From NCBI RefSeq assembly GCF_029892685.1, contig NZ_JARXVD010000001.1, forward strand, positions 186,001 through 250,000: DNA of 64,000 nucleotides, read 5' to 3'. This DNA comes from Mycobacterium sp. OTB74. Lineage in GTDB: Bacteria; Actinomycetota; Actinomycetes; Mycobacteriales; Mycobacteriaceae. The translations under genes and the position numbers were made by a program. Shown here piece after piece: positions 1 to 8,722 of this stretch; position 1 is the stretch's first letter, and the number at the start of each line of letters is the position of its first letter. Under the pieces are notes generated by a model. The model searched no databases. It saw only the letters and a program-made list of their open reading frames with translations, and was not told the DNA's origin.

Positions 1-2
1 AC

Positions 3-509
3 ATACACGTCCTGCTCACCAACATGTCCGCGGCGTTCGCCGGCAATGACGACACCATCGACTCCCTGGCGACCACTGCCGGCTTGACCGCCAAGGTGAT
101 TCACGACGACAAGCAATTGCTGACCACCCTGTTCGGCAATGTCTCGACGTTCACCACCAAGCTGGGCGAACTCAACGCCGGCGAAATAATCAGCGAGACC
201 GGCAAATTACTACCGCGTTCGGTGCCCGCGTTCTTGCAGCTGATCCACGAAATCGAGAACCTTTCGCACAGCGGCATGGGGGTACTGGGGCCCGACGACC
301 CGGCCGGGGTACTGGTCACCAAACTGGGCGAATACCTCGACATGCTGTCCGGCCCAATGAGCACCTTCGCCACCGTCCTGCAGCCTGCGTTGGCGCCACT
401 GCGCCCCATCAAGGTCGACGCCGGGCACTGGATCGACTTCTGGCAATCGACCTTCAACGACACGGGCGGCCTACGCGTCCAACTCAATGTGCCCGAATGG
501 CATCAGTGA
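3..509 (+). CDS. MCE-family protein, C-terminal part (5' cut by window edge)
   Basis: The reading frame is open from the first bases of the window, so only the C-terminal ~168 residues are seen. The helical, Leu/Thr-rich stretch with evenly spaced hydrophobic residues resembles the C-terminal half of MCE (mammalian cell entry) substrate-binding subunits. Directly downstream, 33 bases away, lies a gene with the architecture of Mce-associated proteins, which normally follow the last mce gene of an operon. This suggests the last mce gene of a second, upstream mce operon. The MCE domain itself is outside the window, so the family call rests on helical composition and context. Confidence 0.6.
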   Translation: MHVLLTNMSAAFAGNDDTIDSLATTAGLTAKVIHDDKQLLTTLFGNVSTFTTKLGELNAGEIISETGKLLPRSVPAFLQLIHEIENLSHSGMGVLGPDDPAGVLVTKLGEYLDMLSGPMSTFATVLQPALAPLRPIKVDAGHWIDFWQSTFNDTGGLRVQLNVPEWHQ

Positions 510-542
510 ACCGAACGAAGTAACAGCAAGGAAAGAATTGAT

Positions 543-1262
543 ATGACCGACACCATCGTCATTGACGACGAAAAAGTGGACGACACTGTGGTTGAGGCGG
601 CGGACAACGCTGTCGAGACAGACAAGGCCGAGAAGGTCGACACATCCGATGCACCGCCCAGCCGCTCACTCATGCAGCGTTTCCGTTCGGCCAGTCCCTG
701 GCTATGGGCGACAGTGGTTTTGGCGGTGGCGCTGATCGGCGGTGGCGTCTTCGGCTTCATGAAATACCACCAGGTGACCGGCCAACTCGCGGAGATGCGT
801 CGCGCCCAAACTGATCGCGACGCTGCGGCGCAGATCGCCAAGGAGTACGCGCTGAAGTCACTGACCTACAGCTTCGAAGACCCTGACGCGTTCTTCCGTT
901 CGGTCGAAGACGGTGTGTCGCAGCAACTCAAAGACAAATATGTCAACGCCGGCGAGCTGCTCAAAGCCGTGATGCTCGATGCGCAGGTCACCTCAACCGG
1001 TGAGGTGCTGGCCACCGACCCGGTCGCAGTCCCTGACGGCAGCTATCAGGTTGTTGTGTCGGCGCATCAGACCACTCGCAACCTGCAGAACCCGACGCCC
1101 AAGGTGTCGATCATCCTGCTGCAGGTCACCGTGAACAGGGCAGGCAATGGCTGGCAGGTGACTGACATCGGCCCCAAGACCGGCGATCACCCACCCGTCG
1201 AGCAGCAGCTCCCGGCGCCTCAGCTCCCGCACGCTCCTGCCGCACCTGCACCGAAACGGTAG
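543..1262 (+). CDS. Mce-associated membrane protein (Mam/Mas type)
   Basis: A 239-aa protein with an acidic, Asp/Glu/Ala-rich cytoplasmic N-terminus (about residues 1-50), one transmembrane helix (about 57-78) and an extracytoplasmic NTF2-like domain, ending in a Pro/Ala-rich tail. This is the standard architecture of Mce-associated proteins, thought to stabilise or assist Mce transporter complexes. An AAGGAAAG ribosome binding site lies just before the ATG. It follows the partial MCE gene by 33 bases and precedes a secreted-protein gene by 10, so the three look like an operon tail. Two paralogous genes occur after the full mce operon at 14412 and 15047. Confidence 0.82.
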   Translation: MTDTIVIDDEKVDDTVVEAADNAVETDKAEKVDTSDAPPSRSLMQRFRSASPWLWATVVLAVALIGGGVFGFMKYHQVTGQLAEMRRAQTDRDAAAQIAKEYALKSLTYSFEDPDAFFRSVEDGVSQQLKDKYVNAGELLKAVMLDAQVTSTGEVLATDPVAVPDGSYQVVVSAHQTTRNLQNPTPKVSIILLQVTVNRAGNGWQVTDIGPKTGDHPPVEQQLPAPQLPHAPAAPAPKR

Positions 1263-1272
1263 GCGCGCCAAC

Positions 1273-2052
1273 GTGAACCGGTTGTCGCGGGTGGTCGCCA
1301 TGATGGCGATGGCGCTGGCGGGCACCGGTTGTCCGCCGTGCCCCACCGCGGCCGCTGACACAGCTCTGCCGCCGTGCCCGCAGACCGGTGCGGTGATCAC
1401 CCCGCACGCCACAGCGCCGCAAGTGGACTGCCACTTACATTCCGGCACACTCGATTTCGAGGTGCGGTACTGGAGCGTGCCGGAGTTGCCCCGGCCTCGG
1501 GCGGTGAAGGTTACCGTGAGAGACCCGTCGGGTGAGGTGGTGCAAACGATCGATGAGTTACTGGAGCCCTCGGCCCCGGGGGGCGTCGGACTGCAGGACA
1601 TCGACGGTGACGGCCGCGACGAGCTGATCATCCCGATCTCACAGAACGTATTGAACGGCAGCCCGAACAACCGCTTCTCGGTATGGCGCGCTCCGGGCGA
1701 CCGCCTCCATTACGAACGCACTCAAATGGTCGGGCAGGCCGTATATCCCAGTGGCGATGGCTATTTGGTGACCAACAGCGGTGCGCTGGACAGCCGAGAC
1801 CTCACGTTCTATCTGCCGACCGGAGCCGGCTACACGCTGGTCGTGGTGCTGACCATCGAAGCCGAGGACGTGGACCCGAACACTCACCGGGTGTTGACCG
1901 TCAATTGCCGCGCCCACCAGGAAGACGGCCTCCATGCGGTCGACATGAGCATCCGCCAGGCCGAGGACACCTTCTGCGCGTCACCGGCCGCCAACGCTAT
2001 TTGGCCTGATGCCCAACGTATTTCGGTTCGGCGCTGGGGTCCAGGCGCTTAG
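1273..2052 (+). CDS. secreted protein with FG-GAP/VCBS-like calcium-binding motif
   Basis: A 259-aa protein starting at GTG. The N-terminus carries a hydrophobic signal sequence (about residues 5-28) ending near Cys-rich GTGCPPCP; it could be a Sec-secreted protein or an atypical lipoprotein, because the lipobox is poor. Around residues 103-112 a DIDGDGRDEL stretch matches the Asp-rich calcium loop of FG-GAP/VCBS repeats, suggesting a small beta-propeller or integrin-like fold. It is 10 bases downstream of the Mce-associated gene and probably cotranscribed. Function is unknown; a cell-envelope role alongside the Mce system is inference. Confidence 0.6.
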   Translation: MNRLSRVVAMMAMALAGTGCPPCPTAAADTALPPCPQTGAVITPHATAPQVDCHLHSGTLDFEVRYWSVPELPRPRAVKVTVRDPSGEVVQTIDELLEPSAPGGVGLQDIDGDGRDELIIPISQNVLNGSPNNRFSVWRAPGDRLHYERTQMVGQAVYPSGDGYLVTNSGALDSRDLTFYLPTGAGYTLVVVLTIEAEDVDPNTHRVLTVNCRAHQEDGLHAVDMSIRQAEDTFCASPAANAIWPDAQRISVRRWGPGA

Positions 2053-2066
2053 CGGTTCAAGCCAAC

Positions 2067-2363
2067 CTAGTGCTCGTCGTAGTGACCCTCGTGCGCTGCG
2101 TGACGACAACCATCGTGGATGTAGTCGACGTGGTCACCGTGAGGCACCGCGACATGGCCACAGCCTTCGCCATGGGTATGGTCATGGTTCTCGTGGGTGG
2201 TGTGCCCACTGGCTTCGCACTCGTCGAAATGTCCGCCGTGGGCCTTGTGAAGGTGCCCGTCATGGACGTAGTCCACGTGGTCACCATGTGGGACCGCAAC
2301 GTGTCCACAGCCTTCACCATGGACGTGTTGGTGGTCAGCGTGTTCGGTGTGGGTAACGGTCAT
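2067..2363 (-). CDS. small histidine-rich two-repeat protein, probable metal binder
   Basis: A 98-aa protein with about 26 histidines. It consists of two near-identical units (residues 13-47 and 63-97) that share HGEGCGHVAVPHGDHVDY, followed by HDG and a His-rich end, joined by a linker with Cys, Glu and His. There is no signal peptide or membrane segment, so a cytoplasmic metal-binding role (Zn, Ni, Co or Cu buffering or chaperoning) is likely but inferred. The ATG at 2363 is preceded by GGAAGCGAG, a good ribosome site; the frame stays open further upstream but without a comparable start. It converges with the gene ending at 2052 and diverges from the gene at 2635. Confidence 0.75.
   Translation of the reverse strand: MTVTHTEHADHQHVHGEGCGHVAVPHGDHVDYVHDGHLHKAHGGHFDECEASGHTTHENHDHTHGEGCGHVAVPHGDHVDYIHDGCRHAAHEGHYDEH
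2073..2327 (-). repeat. two ~105-bp in-frame repeats in the histidine-rich gene
   Basis: The blocks 2223-2327 and 2073-2177 encode the two copies of the His/Gly/Asp unit and are clearly similar at DNA level too. For example, both contain a run coding for HVAVPHGDHVDY. This points to an internal duplication that created the present gene. Confidence 0.75.
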
Positions 2364-2634
2364 CTCGCTTCCGGCTTCCCTCGCTCGCGCAGGAGCCCGG
2401 CCAGGCACCTGCCTGATGAAACCGACACTAGCCACCTGCAAAGGCATGTGCAGTGAATTCGTAGGGGAACAGAAGTAAACAAGCGGTGCGTTATTGTGGT
2501 GAACGGCTGGCGGGCCGGCATTCGTTCCGCCCGTCCGATAGCGGTCGTCCGATGGATCCCGACCGACATCGGATTGAACCAACCGCACCCCGGCCTCGTG
2601 ACACCTTCATCACTCGCCACGACAAGGGGGCGCC

Positions 2635-3816
2635 ATGTCGATGTCCGTATGCCTACGAGTCAACGCAGTGGCCGCTTCGGTTGCCGTCGCCGCGGCGACC
2701 GGCCTCGCGACCGTGCCCGTATCGCAGATCGCCGCACCGGCGACCGTGGAGCGGGAAATCCGTTTGGCGGCGATGGTTCCGCCGGGCGGTCTGATCACCA
2801 GCTTCCTGCGCAACCAGACCGTTTACTGTTCGATCATCTGCCCGCTGTTGGTGCAAACCGCCACCACGGCTGTCGACACTGCAATACAGGCGCCGCAGGT
2901 GTTCTTGACCGCGTTGCCGACCGACGGCCTGCTCAAGGCGATCGGTGTGGCCGCCGCATCGGTGACCGGCCCAACCGATACCGCCGCGGAGACGGCGATA
3001 GCAGCCGACGCTGCGATACCTGCGCAGCGCGCATTGAACGCATTTGAGGTCGGCGTGATCGGACTGCTCAACATCATTCCGGCCGCAGCCGGCGGGCCGA
3101 CGGCGATCTTGGCTGCTATCCAGCAGGCGCGGCAGGATACATTCGATGCGCTGAACGCCCCGTTTGTGCCCAACCCCACCCCGACCGTCATGCCGCACGG
3201 CGTGTTTCAGGTTGCCGTCATCCAGGCCATCAATGTTGTTGCCGCCGTGATCTTCCCGGCATTCAATGACGTACTTGCCGGCGTGTTCCAGGTGCCGAAC
3301 GCGATGGCACAGACGTTGGCGGCGACAGGCGATCCGATCGCCGCACTGGCCGCCGGGGCTACGACCGCCGTCAAAGTGGTGATCGCAGTCGGCACCGTCA
3401 TCGCGAACGCGATCACCACCGCGATCAACAATGTCCGTGCCGCAGCGCAAGCTGCGCCTGTCGTGACCCCGGCCGTGCTGACGACGACGACGCCGACGTC
3501 GGCAGTCAAGACTCAGATACAGCCCCAGGCGACAGTGTTGGCACCGGTGACGACCCACCCGACCTCGTCGTCGACTTTGTCGCACCGAGGCGGGCAATTC
3601 TTCGTGGTACCAAAGCCGGTGGTGGTACCGAAGTCGGCGCTGGCGACGACGCCCGTATCAAACCCGGGGCCGAAGCCGACGACGACCGTCACCCCGAGCT
3701 TCAACGTGACGCGGAGCTTCAACGTGACACCGAGCGTCAACGGGCACGGTCAGCTAAACGTCCGTGGCTCCCACGACGGCTTGCCATCCCGCCCAGCCTT
3801 GCGTGCCAAGCGATGA
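2635..3816 (+). CDS. Ala/Thr/Val-rich secreted protein of unknown function
   Basis: A 393-aa protein with an N-terminal signal-like hydrophobic segment (about residues 8-32), a largely alpha-helical Ala-rich body (about 45-275) containing two Cys close together near residues 63-67, and a low-complexity Thr/Pro/Val tail (about 280-393) with short duplications such as SFNVT. This resembles mycobacterial secreted Ala-rich proteins with no assigned role. The 3' end overlaps the convergent crotonase gene by about 67 bases. No catalytic motif was recognised. Confidence 0.7.
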   Translation: MSMSVCLRVNAVAASVAVAAATGLATVPVSQIAAPATVEREIRLAAMVPPGGLITSFLRNQTVYCSIICPLLVQTATTAVDTAIQAPQVFLTALPTDGLLKAIGVAAASVTGPTDTAAETAIAADAAIPAQRALNAFEVGVIGLLNIIPAAAGGPTAILAAIQQARQDTFDALNAPFVPNPTPTVMPHGVFQVAVIQAINVVAAVIFPAFNDVLAGVFQVPNAMAQTLAATGDPIAALAAGATTAVKVVIAVGTVIANAITTAINNVRAAAQAAPVVTPAVLTTTTPTSAVKTQIQPQATVLAPVTTHPTSSSTLSHRGGQFFVVPKPVVVPKSALATTPVSNPGPKPTTTVTPSFNVTRSFNVTPSVNGHGQLNVRGSHDGLPSRPALRAKR

Positions 3817-4547
3817 TTGGCCCCACGCAACAGCCGCAGTTGGAGCACCGACTCCGCCCAGAACGCTCGGCCGGGCGCTGAAGTCCACGTCGAATGGAAC
3901 AGTTTCTTCGTAGCTGCCAGCGCATCCGGCGACCGCTCCTTGAGCTGAGCGGCCAATTCCATAGCGGCGGCAAGGGGATCGGTCGCCACCGAGGTCACCA
4001 AGTGGTAACCCAACGCGTCAGACCCGGAGAACACCTCGGCGGTCATCGTCAGTTTCTTCAGCACGTCCATTGGCACCAGTTCGCGCAACGTCACCGATCC
4101 GGTCATGTCCGGGATCAGGCCCCAACGGGCTTCCATGATCGACAACTTGCAGTCGGATGTGGCGATTCGGAAGTCGGCGGCCAGGGCCAACTGCAACCCG
4201 CCGCCGTAGCAGTGCCCGTGCAATACCGCTATCACCGGAACAGGCATGCAGCGCCAGGCCCAGCAGGCCTTCTGGAACAGGTTGGTCGAGCCGGGCAGCT
4301 TGCTGAAATTGCGGACAGCAGAAAACCCAGACATTTTGGCCCCCGCGAAGTCGAGCCCGGTGCAGAAGGCCGCGCCGTCACCGCGCAGGATGACCACCCG
4401 CACGGACCTGTCGCGAGCGATCCGAGCGGGCACCGACGCCAGTGCTTCCAACATCGGCAGGTCCAGACTGTTCATCTTGTCCGACCGGTTCAACGTCGCG
4501 TAAGCGATGCCGTCCCGAACCTCGACGGTGATCCGCTGCTGAGACAT
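3750..4547 (-). CDS. enoyl-CoA hydratase/isomerase family protein (crotonase fold)
   Basis: A 265-aa crotonase-superfamily protein acting on acyl-CoA thioesters. The oxyanion-hole loop is visible near residues 57-68 (DGAAFCTGLDF) and the GGG turn at 115-117. The first catalytic Glu of true hydratases, expected two residues after the GGG, is Gln119, while the second position is retained as Glu139 (MEARWGLIPD). It may therefore be an isomerase, hydrolase or specialised hydratase. I chose the ATG at 4547, where similarity to the family begins, although the frame is open much further upstream. The gene is divergent from the tetR-yrbE-mce operon and could be co-regulated with it. Confidence 0.88.
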   Translation of the reverse strand: MSQQRITVEVRDGIAYATLNRSDKMNSLDLPMLEALASVPARIARDRSVRVVILRGDGAAFCTGLDFAGAKMSGFSAVRNFSKLPGSTNLFQKACWAWRCMPVPVIAVLHGHCYGGGLQLALAADFRIATSDCKLSIMEARWGLIPDMTGSVTLRELVPMDVLKKLTMTAEVFSGSDALGYHLVTSVATDPLAAAMELAAQLKERSPDALAATKKLFHSTWTSAPGRAFWAESVLQLRLLRGANHRLARKAGRDGKPSWEPRTFS

Positions 4548-4723
4548 GGCGCCAGAATAACGCCGCGTGGGTAGGGCCAATCCTGGGTTCCCAGATGTGA
4601 ACTCGCTATGTGAACACGTCAAACACCGCACGTTGAGGAGGCGCCAGGCATACGCTCCAGCATCAGTCCCAACATTCGATCCTGGCAACGGGACGGGCCA
4701 GGTCATTTGCGTTTGCGACAATG

Positions 4724-4761
4724 CATTCCGTTTTGTGAATAACGTGACGCCAAACGGAATG
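4724..4761. promoter_or_regulatory. perfect 10-bp inverted repeat, candidate TetR operator
   Basis: CATTCCGTTT (4724-4733) and AAACGGAATG (4752-4761) are exact reverse complements separated by 18 bp. The element sits between the crotonase gene (start 4547, minus) and the tetR gene (start 4806, plus), about 45 bp before the latter. That is the expected place for autoregulation of tetR and the mce operon. Binding is inferred from symmetry and position only. Confidence 0.6.
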
Positions 4762-4805
4762 GCTGCGTTACTGTGCTCCACGTGACAGGGGAGGCGCACG
4801 CGACG

Positions 4806-5453
4806 ATGGCCGATCGCCACCGTGCCAGGCGTGCTGAGCTGGTGCGGGAAGAAGTGATCGACGCGGCCCTGGCCGAGTTCGCAATCCGGGGCTATCACCA
4901 GACCTCGATCAGCCATATCGCCAAGCGGCTCGGCGCGGGTCATTCGATGTTCTACCGGTACTTCGCCAACAAGCGCGACATCATCGAGCAGGCCGTGTGC
5001 CGCGTCAACGGCCGCTTGCTTACTGCTATCGGCGAAGCCAAGCCGGGCAGCCTGTCCTCGATCGCAGAATTCCGCGAGTACGTGTTGGCTGTCGGCATGG
5101 CCTACACCGACGTGCTCGCCGAAGAGCCGCGGCTGCTGCAGTTGATCGTGGTCGAGGCTGCAGGCGTCGACCAACAGATGACCGAGGAATTTCACCGCAT
5201 GTTCGATGGCGGAGTGCGGGCACTGTCGGCGATGCTGCGTGACGGTATCGACCATGCTTACCTCCGTTCTGACATCGACGTTCACGGCACCGCCGAATCG
5301 ATCGTGGCGATTCCATTCGGGATCGCACTGCGCCACGGGCAGAAGCCTGAGCGGGAGAGCTTGGTGACGCAGACACGAGCAACCACGGACCTGGTGGTTC
5401 GTGGCATCGCCGCCGAATGGCTGCCCGAGGACTCAAGCGGACCGACGCGATGA
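4806..5453 (+). CDS. TetR-family transcriptional regulator of the mce operon
   Basis: A 215-aa regulator from the preferred ATG at 4806; GTG starts at 4773 or 4782 would add 8-11 residues. An AGGGGAGG site at 4787-4794 fits 4806 with a slightly long gap. The N-terminal TetR_N helix-turn-helix spans about residues 12-58 (ISHIAKRLGAGHSMFYRYFANK), followed by a ligand-binding helical domain. The stop codon overlaps the yrbEA start (ATGA), so regulator and transporter are translationally coupled. It is much shorter than the double-domain Mce3R type. A lipid or sterol-derived ligand is plausible but inferred. Confidence 0.88.
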   Translation: MADRHRARRAELVREEVIDAALAEFAIRGYHQTSISHIAKRLGAGHSMFYRYFANKRDIIEQAVCRVNGRLLTAIGEAKPGSLSSIAEFREYVLAVGMAYTDVLAEEPRLLQLIVVEAAGVDQQMTEEFHRMFDGGVRALSAMLRDGIDHAYLRSDIDVHGTAESIVAIPFGIALRHGQKPERESLVTQTRATTDLVVRGIAAEWLPEDSSGPTR

Positions 5454-6313
5454 CGGACAACGTCCAGTCCGGGGGAACGGCCGGTCGCGATTCCATCGGT
5501 GAGGCCATCGACTGGGTTCGGCGGTACCTGCAGAACCACCCGATCGCCTCACTGAACACCGCCGGTGGTCAGATCGTGCTCGGACTGCGCGCGTTGCAGT
5601 ACCTGTTCCTCGACATTGTCAAGGGCCGCTTCAACTTTCGTGAATTCTTGGACCAGGCTGCATTCATGGCCGGAACTGCTTTTGCCCCAACGGTTTTGGT
5701 GACCATCCCAATCAGCGTGACGTTGTCCATCCAGTTCGCGTTGTTGGCCGGGCAGATAGGTGCGGCATCGCTATCGGGTGCGGCCACCGGTCTGGTGGTG
5801 ATCCGTCAGGGCGCCCCACTGGTGGCGTCATTGCTATTGGCCACCGCGGTCGGCTCGGCGGTCTGTGCCGACCTCGGTTCGCGCACCATGCGCGAGGAGA
5901 TCCAGGCCATGGAGGTCATGGGCGTGTCCCCGATTCAGCGGCTGGTCGTTCCGCGGCTGGCCGCACTGGTGCTCATCGGAGTGCTACTGACCGGCGTCAC
6001 CAGCTTCGTCGGCTATCTGGCGAGCTATATGTTCAATGTTTATCTGCAGAACGGAACCCCTGGATCCTTCATCGCGACGTTCTCGTCTTTCAGCACCGTC
6101 GGCGACCTGCTGCTGGCGCTGGTCAAAGCGGTCGTCTTCGGTGTGATCGTGGCGGTGATCAGCTGCCACAAAGGTCTGGACACCCGCGGCGGCCCGGCCG
6201 GTGTGGCCAACTCGGTCAATGCTGCGGTGGTGGAGTCGGTGTTGTTGATGATGATCGTCAACGTCGTCATGAGCCAGCTGTACGTCGTGGTGTTCCCGAA
6301 GCAGACGATCTGA
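5450..6313 (+). CDS. yrbEA: YrbE/MlaE-family permease, first subunit of Mce transporter
   Basis: A 287-aa integral membrane protein of the MlaE/YrbE permease family, with five or six hydrophobic segments and the conserved central loop around SRTMREEIQAMEVMGVSPIQRLVVPR (about residues 143-168), thought to contact the ATPase. The two YrbE proteins form the membrane channel of the Mce lipid-import complex. The start at 5450 overlaps the tetR stop by four bases. A one-base gap separates it from yrbEB. The ATPase (MceG) is not encoded in the window, as is usual for mycobacteria. Confidence 0.93.
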   Translation: MTDNVQSGGTAGRDSIGEAIDWVRRYLQNHPIASLNTAGGQIVLGLRALQYLFLDIVKGRFNFREFLDQAAFMAGTAFAPTVLVTIPISVTLSIQFALLAGQIGAASLSGAATGLVVIRQGAPLVASLLLATAVGSAVCADLGSRTMREEIQAMEVMGVSPIQRLVVPRLAALVLIGVLLTGVTSFVGYLASYMFNVYLQNGTPGSFIATFSSFSTVGDLLLALVKAVVFGVIVAVISCHKGLDTRGGPAGVANSVNAAVVESVLLMMIVNVVMSQLYVVVFPKQTI

Positions 6314-6314
6314 T

Positions 6315-7172
6315 ATGGCCGCACCGTCAACATTCGCCCCGGGGCTGCTGCGGCCTTTCGCGCGGGCCGGCAACGGTCTGCTCAAAGTTACCGGACGCAC
6401 CGGTCACCTGGTCGAGTTCTTCGGCAAGGTAGTACTGGCCATCCCGACCATGTGGTTGCGCTACCGTAAGGAACTGCTGCGCTTGCTGTCGGACATCACC
6501 TGGGGCAACGGCTCCATCGTGGTCGGCGGCGGCACCCTCAATGTCGCCGCTGTGCTTGGCATCACCGCGGGGGCGTTGGTCGCGGTCGAGGCGTACAACG
6601 CTCTGAAGCTGTTGGGGTTGGGGCCGGCCACCGGTTTGGTCTCGTCGTTCGCCACCACCCGTGAACTGGCGCCCGTGATGATCGCGATGGCCTTCATCGC
6701 CCAGGCCGGTTGCCGGTTCACCGCGCAACTCGGGGCAATGCGGATCAATGACGAGATCGATGCACTGGACAGCATGGGCATCAACTCGGTTGCGTATCTG
6801 GTGTCCACTCGGGTGGTGGCCTCGGTGATCGCGGTGGTTCCGCTCTTCTTGGCGTCGCTGGCCCTGGCCTACCTGTCGTGCCAGTTGGTCAGCGTGGTGG
6901 CCGGTCAGTCCACCGGTACCTATCTGCACTATTTCGGTCTGTTCTTGGAGGGTCGCGACGTAGTGTTCGCGACCATCAAAGCTGTTGTGTTCGTGTTCAT
7001 CTCATCAACCATCCAGAGCTACTACGGATATTTCGCCTCGGGTGGTCCGGCCGGCGTGGGTGTGGCGGCCGGGCGGGCGATGCGCGCCAGCGTCACCACC
7101 GTGGTGATCGTCAACATGCTGCTCACCATGGCGTTGTGGGGCGTCATCAGTGGCGCGAGGTTCGGTGGCTGA
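6315..7172 (+). CDS. yrbEB: YrbE/MlaE-family permease, second subunit of Mce transporter
   Basis: A 285-aa MlaE-type permease paralogous to yrbEA. The conserved loop is MRINDEIDALDSMGINSVAYLVSTR (about residues 142-166), and the C-terminus has the typical GGPAGVGVAAGRAMRAS segment before the last helix. It pairs with YrbEA in the inner-membrane complex. The stop TGA shares its A with the mceA start codon, showing tight translational coupling. Confidence 0.93.
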   Translation: MAAPSTFAPGLLRPFARAGNGLLKVTGRTGHLVEFFGKVVLAIPTMWLRYRKELLRLLSDITWGNGSIVVGGGTLNVAAVLGITAGALVAVEAYNALKLLGLGPATGLVSSFATTRELAPVMIAMAFIAQAGCRFTAQLGAMRINDEIDALDSMGINSVAYLVSTRVVASVIAVVPLFLASLALAYLSCQLVSVVAGQSTGTYLHYFGLFLEGRDVVFATIKAVVFVFISSTIQSYYGYFASGGPAGVGVAAGRAMRASVTTVVIVNMLLTMALWGVISGARFGG

Positions 7173-8722
7173 TGGGCAATTCCTTCGATAATGACCCGCG
7201 CGGCTCGAGCGACCGCAAGCTGGGCATCATCGGGTTGTGCTGCGTGGTGGTCGCGGCTCTGTCCGCCGTGCTGATGGTCGCCAAATCTCAAGGCCTGCTG
7301 GACGATTTCGTGCGGGTGGACCTGAAGCTGATCAACATCGGTGACGGGTTGCCTCAGCGGTCCGACATCAAGTTCCGTGGCGTGATCGTCGGCACGGTCG
7401 CCGGTATCACCCCTTCTCAGCATGGCCAGCCGAACGTCGTGCACGTCGACATCCAGCCGCAGTTCGCAACGCAGATACCCAGCACGGTGACGGCCCGGGT
7501 GGTGCCGGCCAACATCTTCGCGGTGTCAGCGGTCCAACTGGTGGACAACGGCCATGGCGCCCGTCCGATCCGTACCGGTGATGTGATCAGCGAGGATCAG
7601 ACTCTGCCGACGGTGTTGTTCCAGAACGTGCTGGCCAAGCTCCGCCAGTTGCTCAAAGCCGTTGGGCAGGGACCTGATTCGAACAGTGTCGGCGTCTTCG
7701 CGGCACTGTCCGAGGCCACCCATGGTAGGGGACAGAAGCTCACCGACGCCGGGGGCGACCTCAACAGGGTTATGCGCCAGTTGAATTCGGTGGTCGCTTC
7801 TGATGATTCGGAGCCGACGACGTTGTCCGCACTGAAGGACGCGGCGGACAGTTTACGGGTGACTTCGCCTGATCTGTTCGCAGCGCTGGACAGCTCGGTG
7901 CAGCCGCTGCGCACCTTCGCCGAAAAACGGTCGCAACTCACCAACTTCCTCAGCGGCGGTCTGCGCACCACCGGAACGCTGGCAGACGCGTTCGATCACC
8001 AGACGGACCGGCTGATCCAGGTCAGCACCGGTCTGACGCCGGCCCTGGGGGTGTTGGCCGATCACGCCGGCGAATTCCACAGCATCTCAACGCGATTGCA
8101 GACACTAGCCAACAAGATATACGACGAGGGCTGGAATCCGGTGACCAACCTGCTGGTCTTGAAGACGGCCATCTCGATCAATCCGTCGCGGGAATACACC
8201 AGGGCGGACTGCCCGCGGTACGGCGCGATGGAAGGTCCCAGCTGCCGGACCGCCCCGGAGACGCCCACCGCAGCCGACCTCAAACCCGGTTTGGGGACCA
8301 TGGGTATGGGTACGCCGCCGTGGGTCACCGAGAACCGCCCCAACTACGCGCCTCCGCGTTTCTCGGTGCCGGTCGTACCAGACTTCCCGGGACCACCACC
8401 GGACCCCAATGCACCGCCGGCACCTCAAGGTGCGCCAGCGTCCGCACCTGTGGCTCCGGCCGGTCCGCCGCTGCCGGCCGAAGCCGCCCCACCGCTCGGA
8501 GCGCCTGCGCCGGTGCAGCAGCAGTCGGCGCCGCTGTACGGCGGCACCGTCGGGCCGGTGGGCAGCCAGATGGAGAAGGACCAATTGAGTCAGATCGTCG
8601 GCGGCCCAGCCACTTCCGCTACTGAACTGCTTCTCGGTCCGGTCACCCGCGGCACCGAGGTGCAGATTACTCCGGTGCCCAGCTCCGCCTCAGGCGGGCA
8701 GACCGGTGGGGGGCAGCGATGA
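7172..8722 (+). CDS. mceA: MceA, Mce-family substrate-binding subunit with proline-rich tail
   Basis: A 516-aa first mce gene. A signal-anchor helix (about residues 16-38) is followed by the MCE domain (about 44-125, with the FRGVIVGTV turn), a long helical region (about 130-330) and a strikingly Pro/Ala-rich tail (about 385-460) before a Gly/Gln-rich end. MCE subunits assemble as hexameric shuttles carrying lipids across the periplasm to the YrbE permease. The ATG at 7172 overlaps the yrbEB stop; its own stop overlaps mceB. MceA is the usual longest subunit and the proline-rich tail may project into the envelope (inference). Confidence 0.93.
   Translation: MGNSFDNDPRGSSDRKLGIIGLCCVVVAALSAVLMVAKSQGLLDDFVRVDLKLINIGDGLPQRSDIKFRGVIVGTVAGITPSQHGQPNVVHVDIQPQFATQIPSTVTARVVPANIFAVSAVQLVDNGHGARPIRTGDVISEDQTLPTVLFQNVLAKLRQLLKAVGQGPDSNSVGVFAALSEATHGRGQKLTDAGGDLNRVMRQLNSVVASDDSEPTTLSALKDAADSLRVTSPDLFAALDSSVQPLRTFAEKRSQLTNFLSGGLRTTGTLADAFDHQTDRLIQVSTGLTPALGVLADHAGEFHSISTRLQTLANKIYDEGWNPVTNLLVLKTAISINPSREYTRADCPRYGAMEGPSCRTAPETPTAADLKPGLGTMGMGTPPWVTENRPNYAPPRFSVPVVPDFPGPPPDPNAPPAPQGAPASAPVAPAGPPLPAEAAPPLGAPAPVQQQSAPLYGGTVGPVGSQMEKDQLSQIVGGPATSATELLLGPVTRGTEVQITPVPSSASGGQTGGGQR

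Noticed and set aside
4548..5336. Long open extension upstream of the crotonase gene on the minus strand
   Set aside because: It runs antisense through the tetR gene and the candidate operator, and shows no protein family similarity; it is explained by high GC content.
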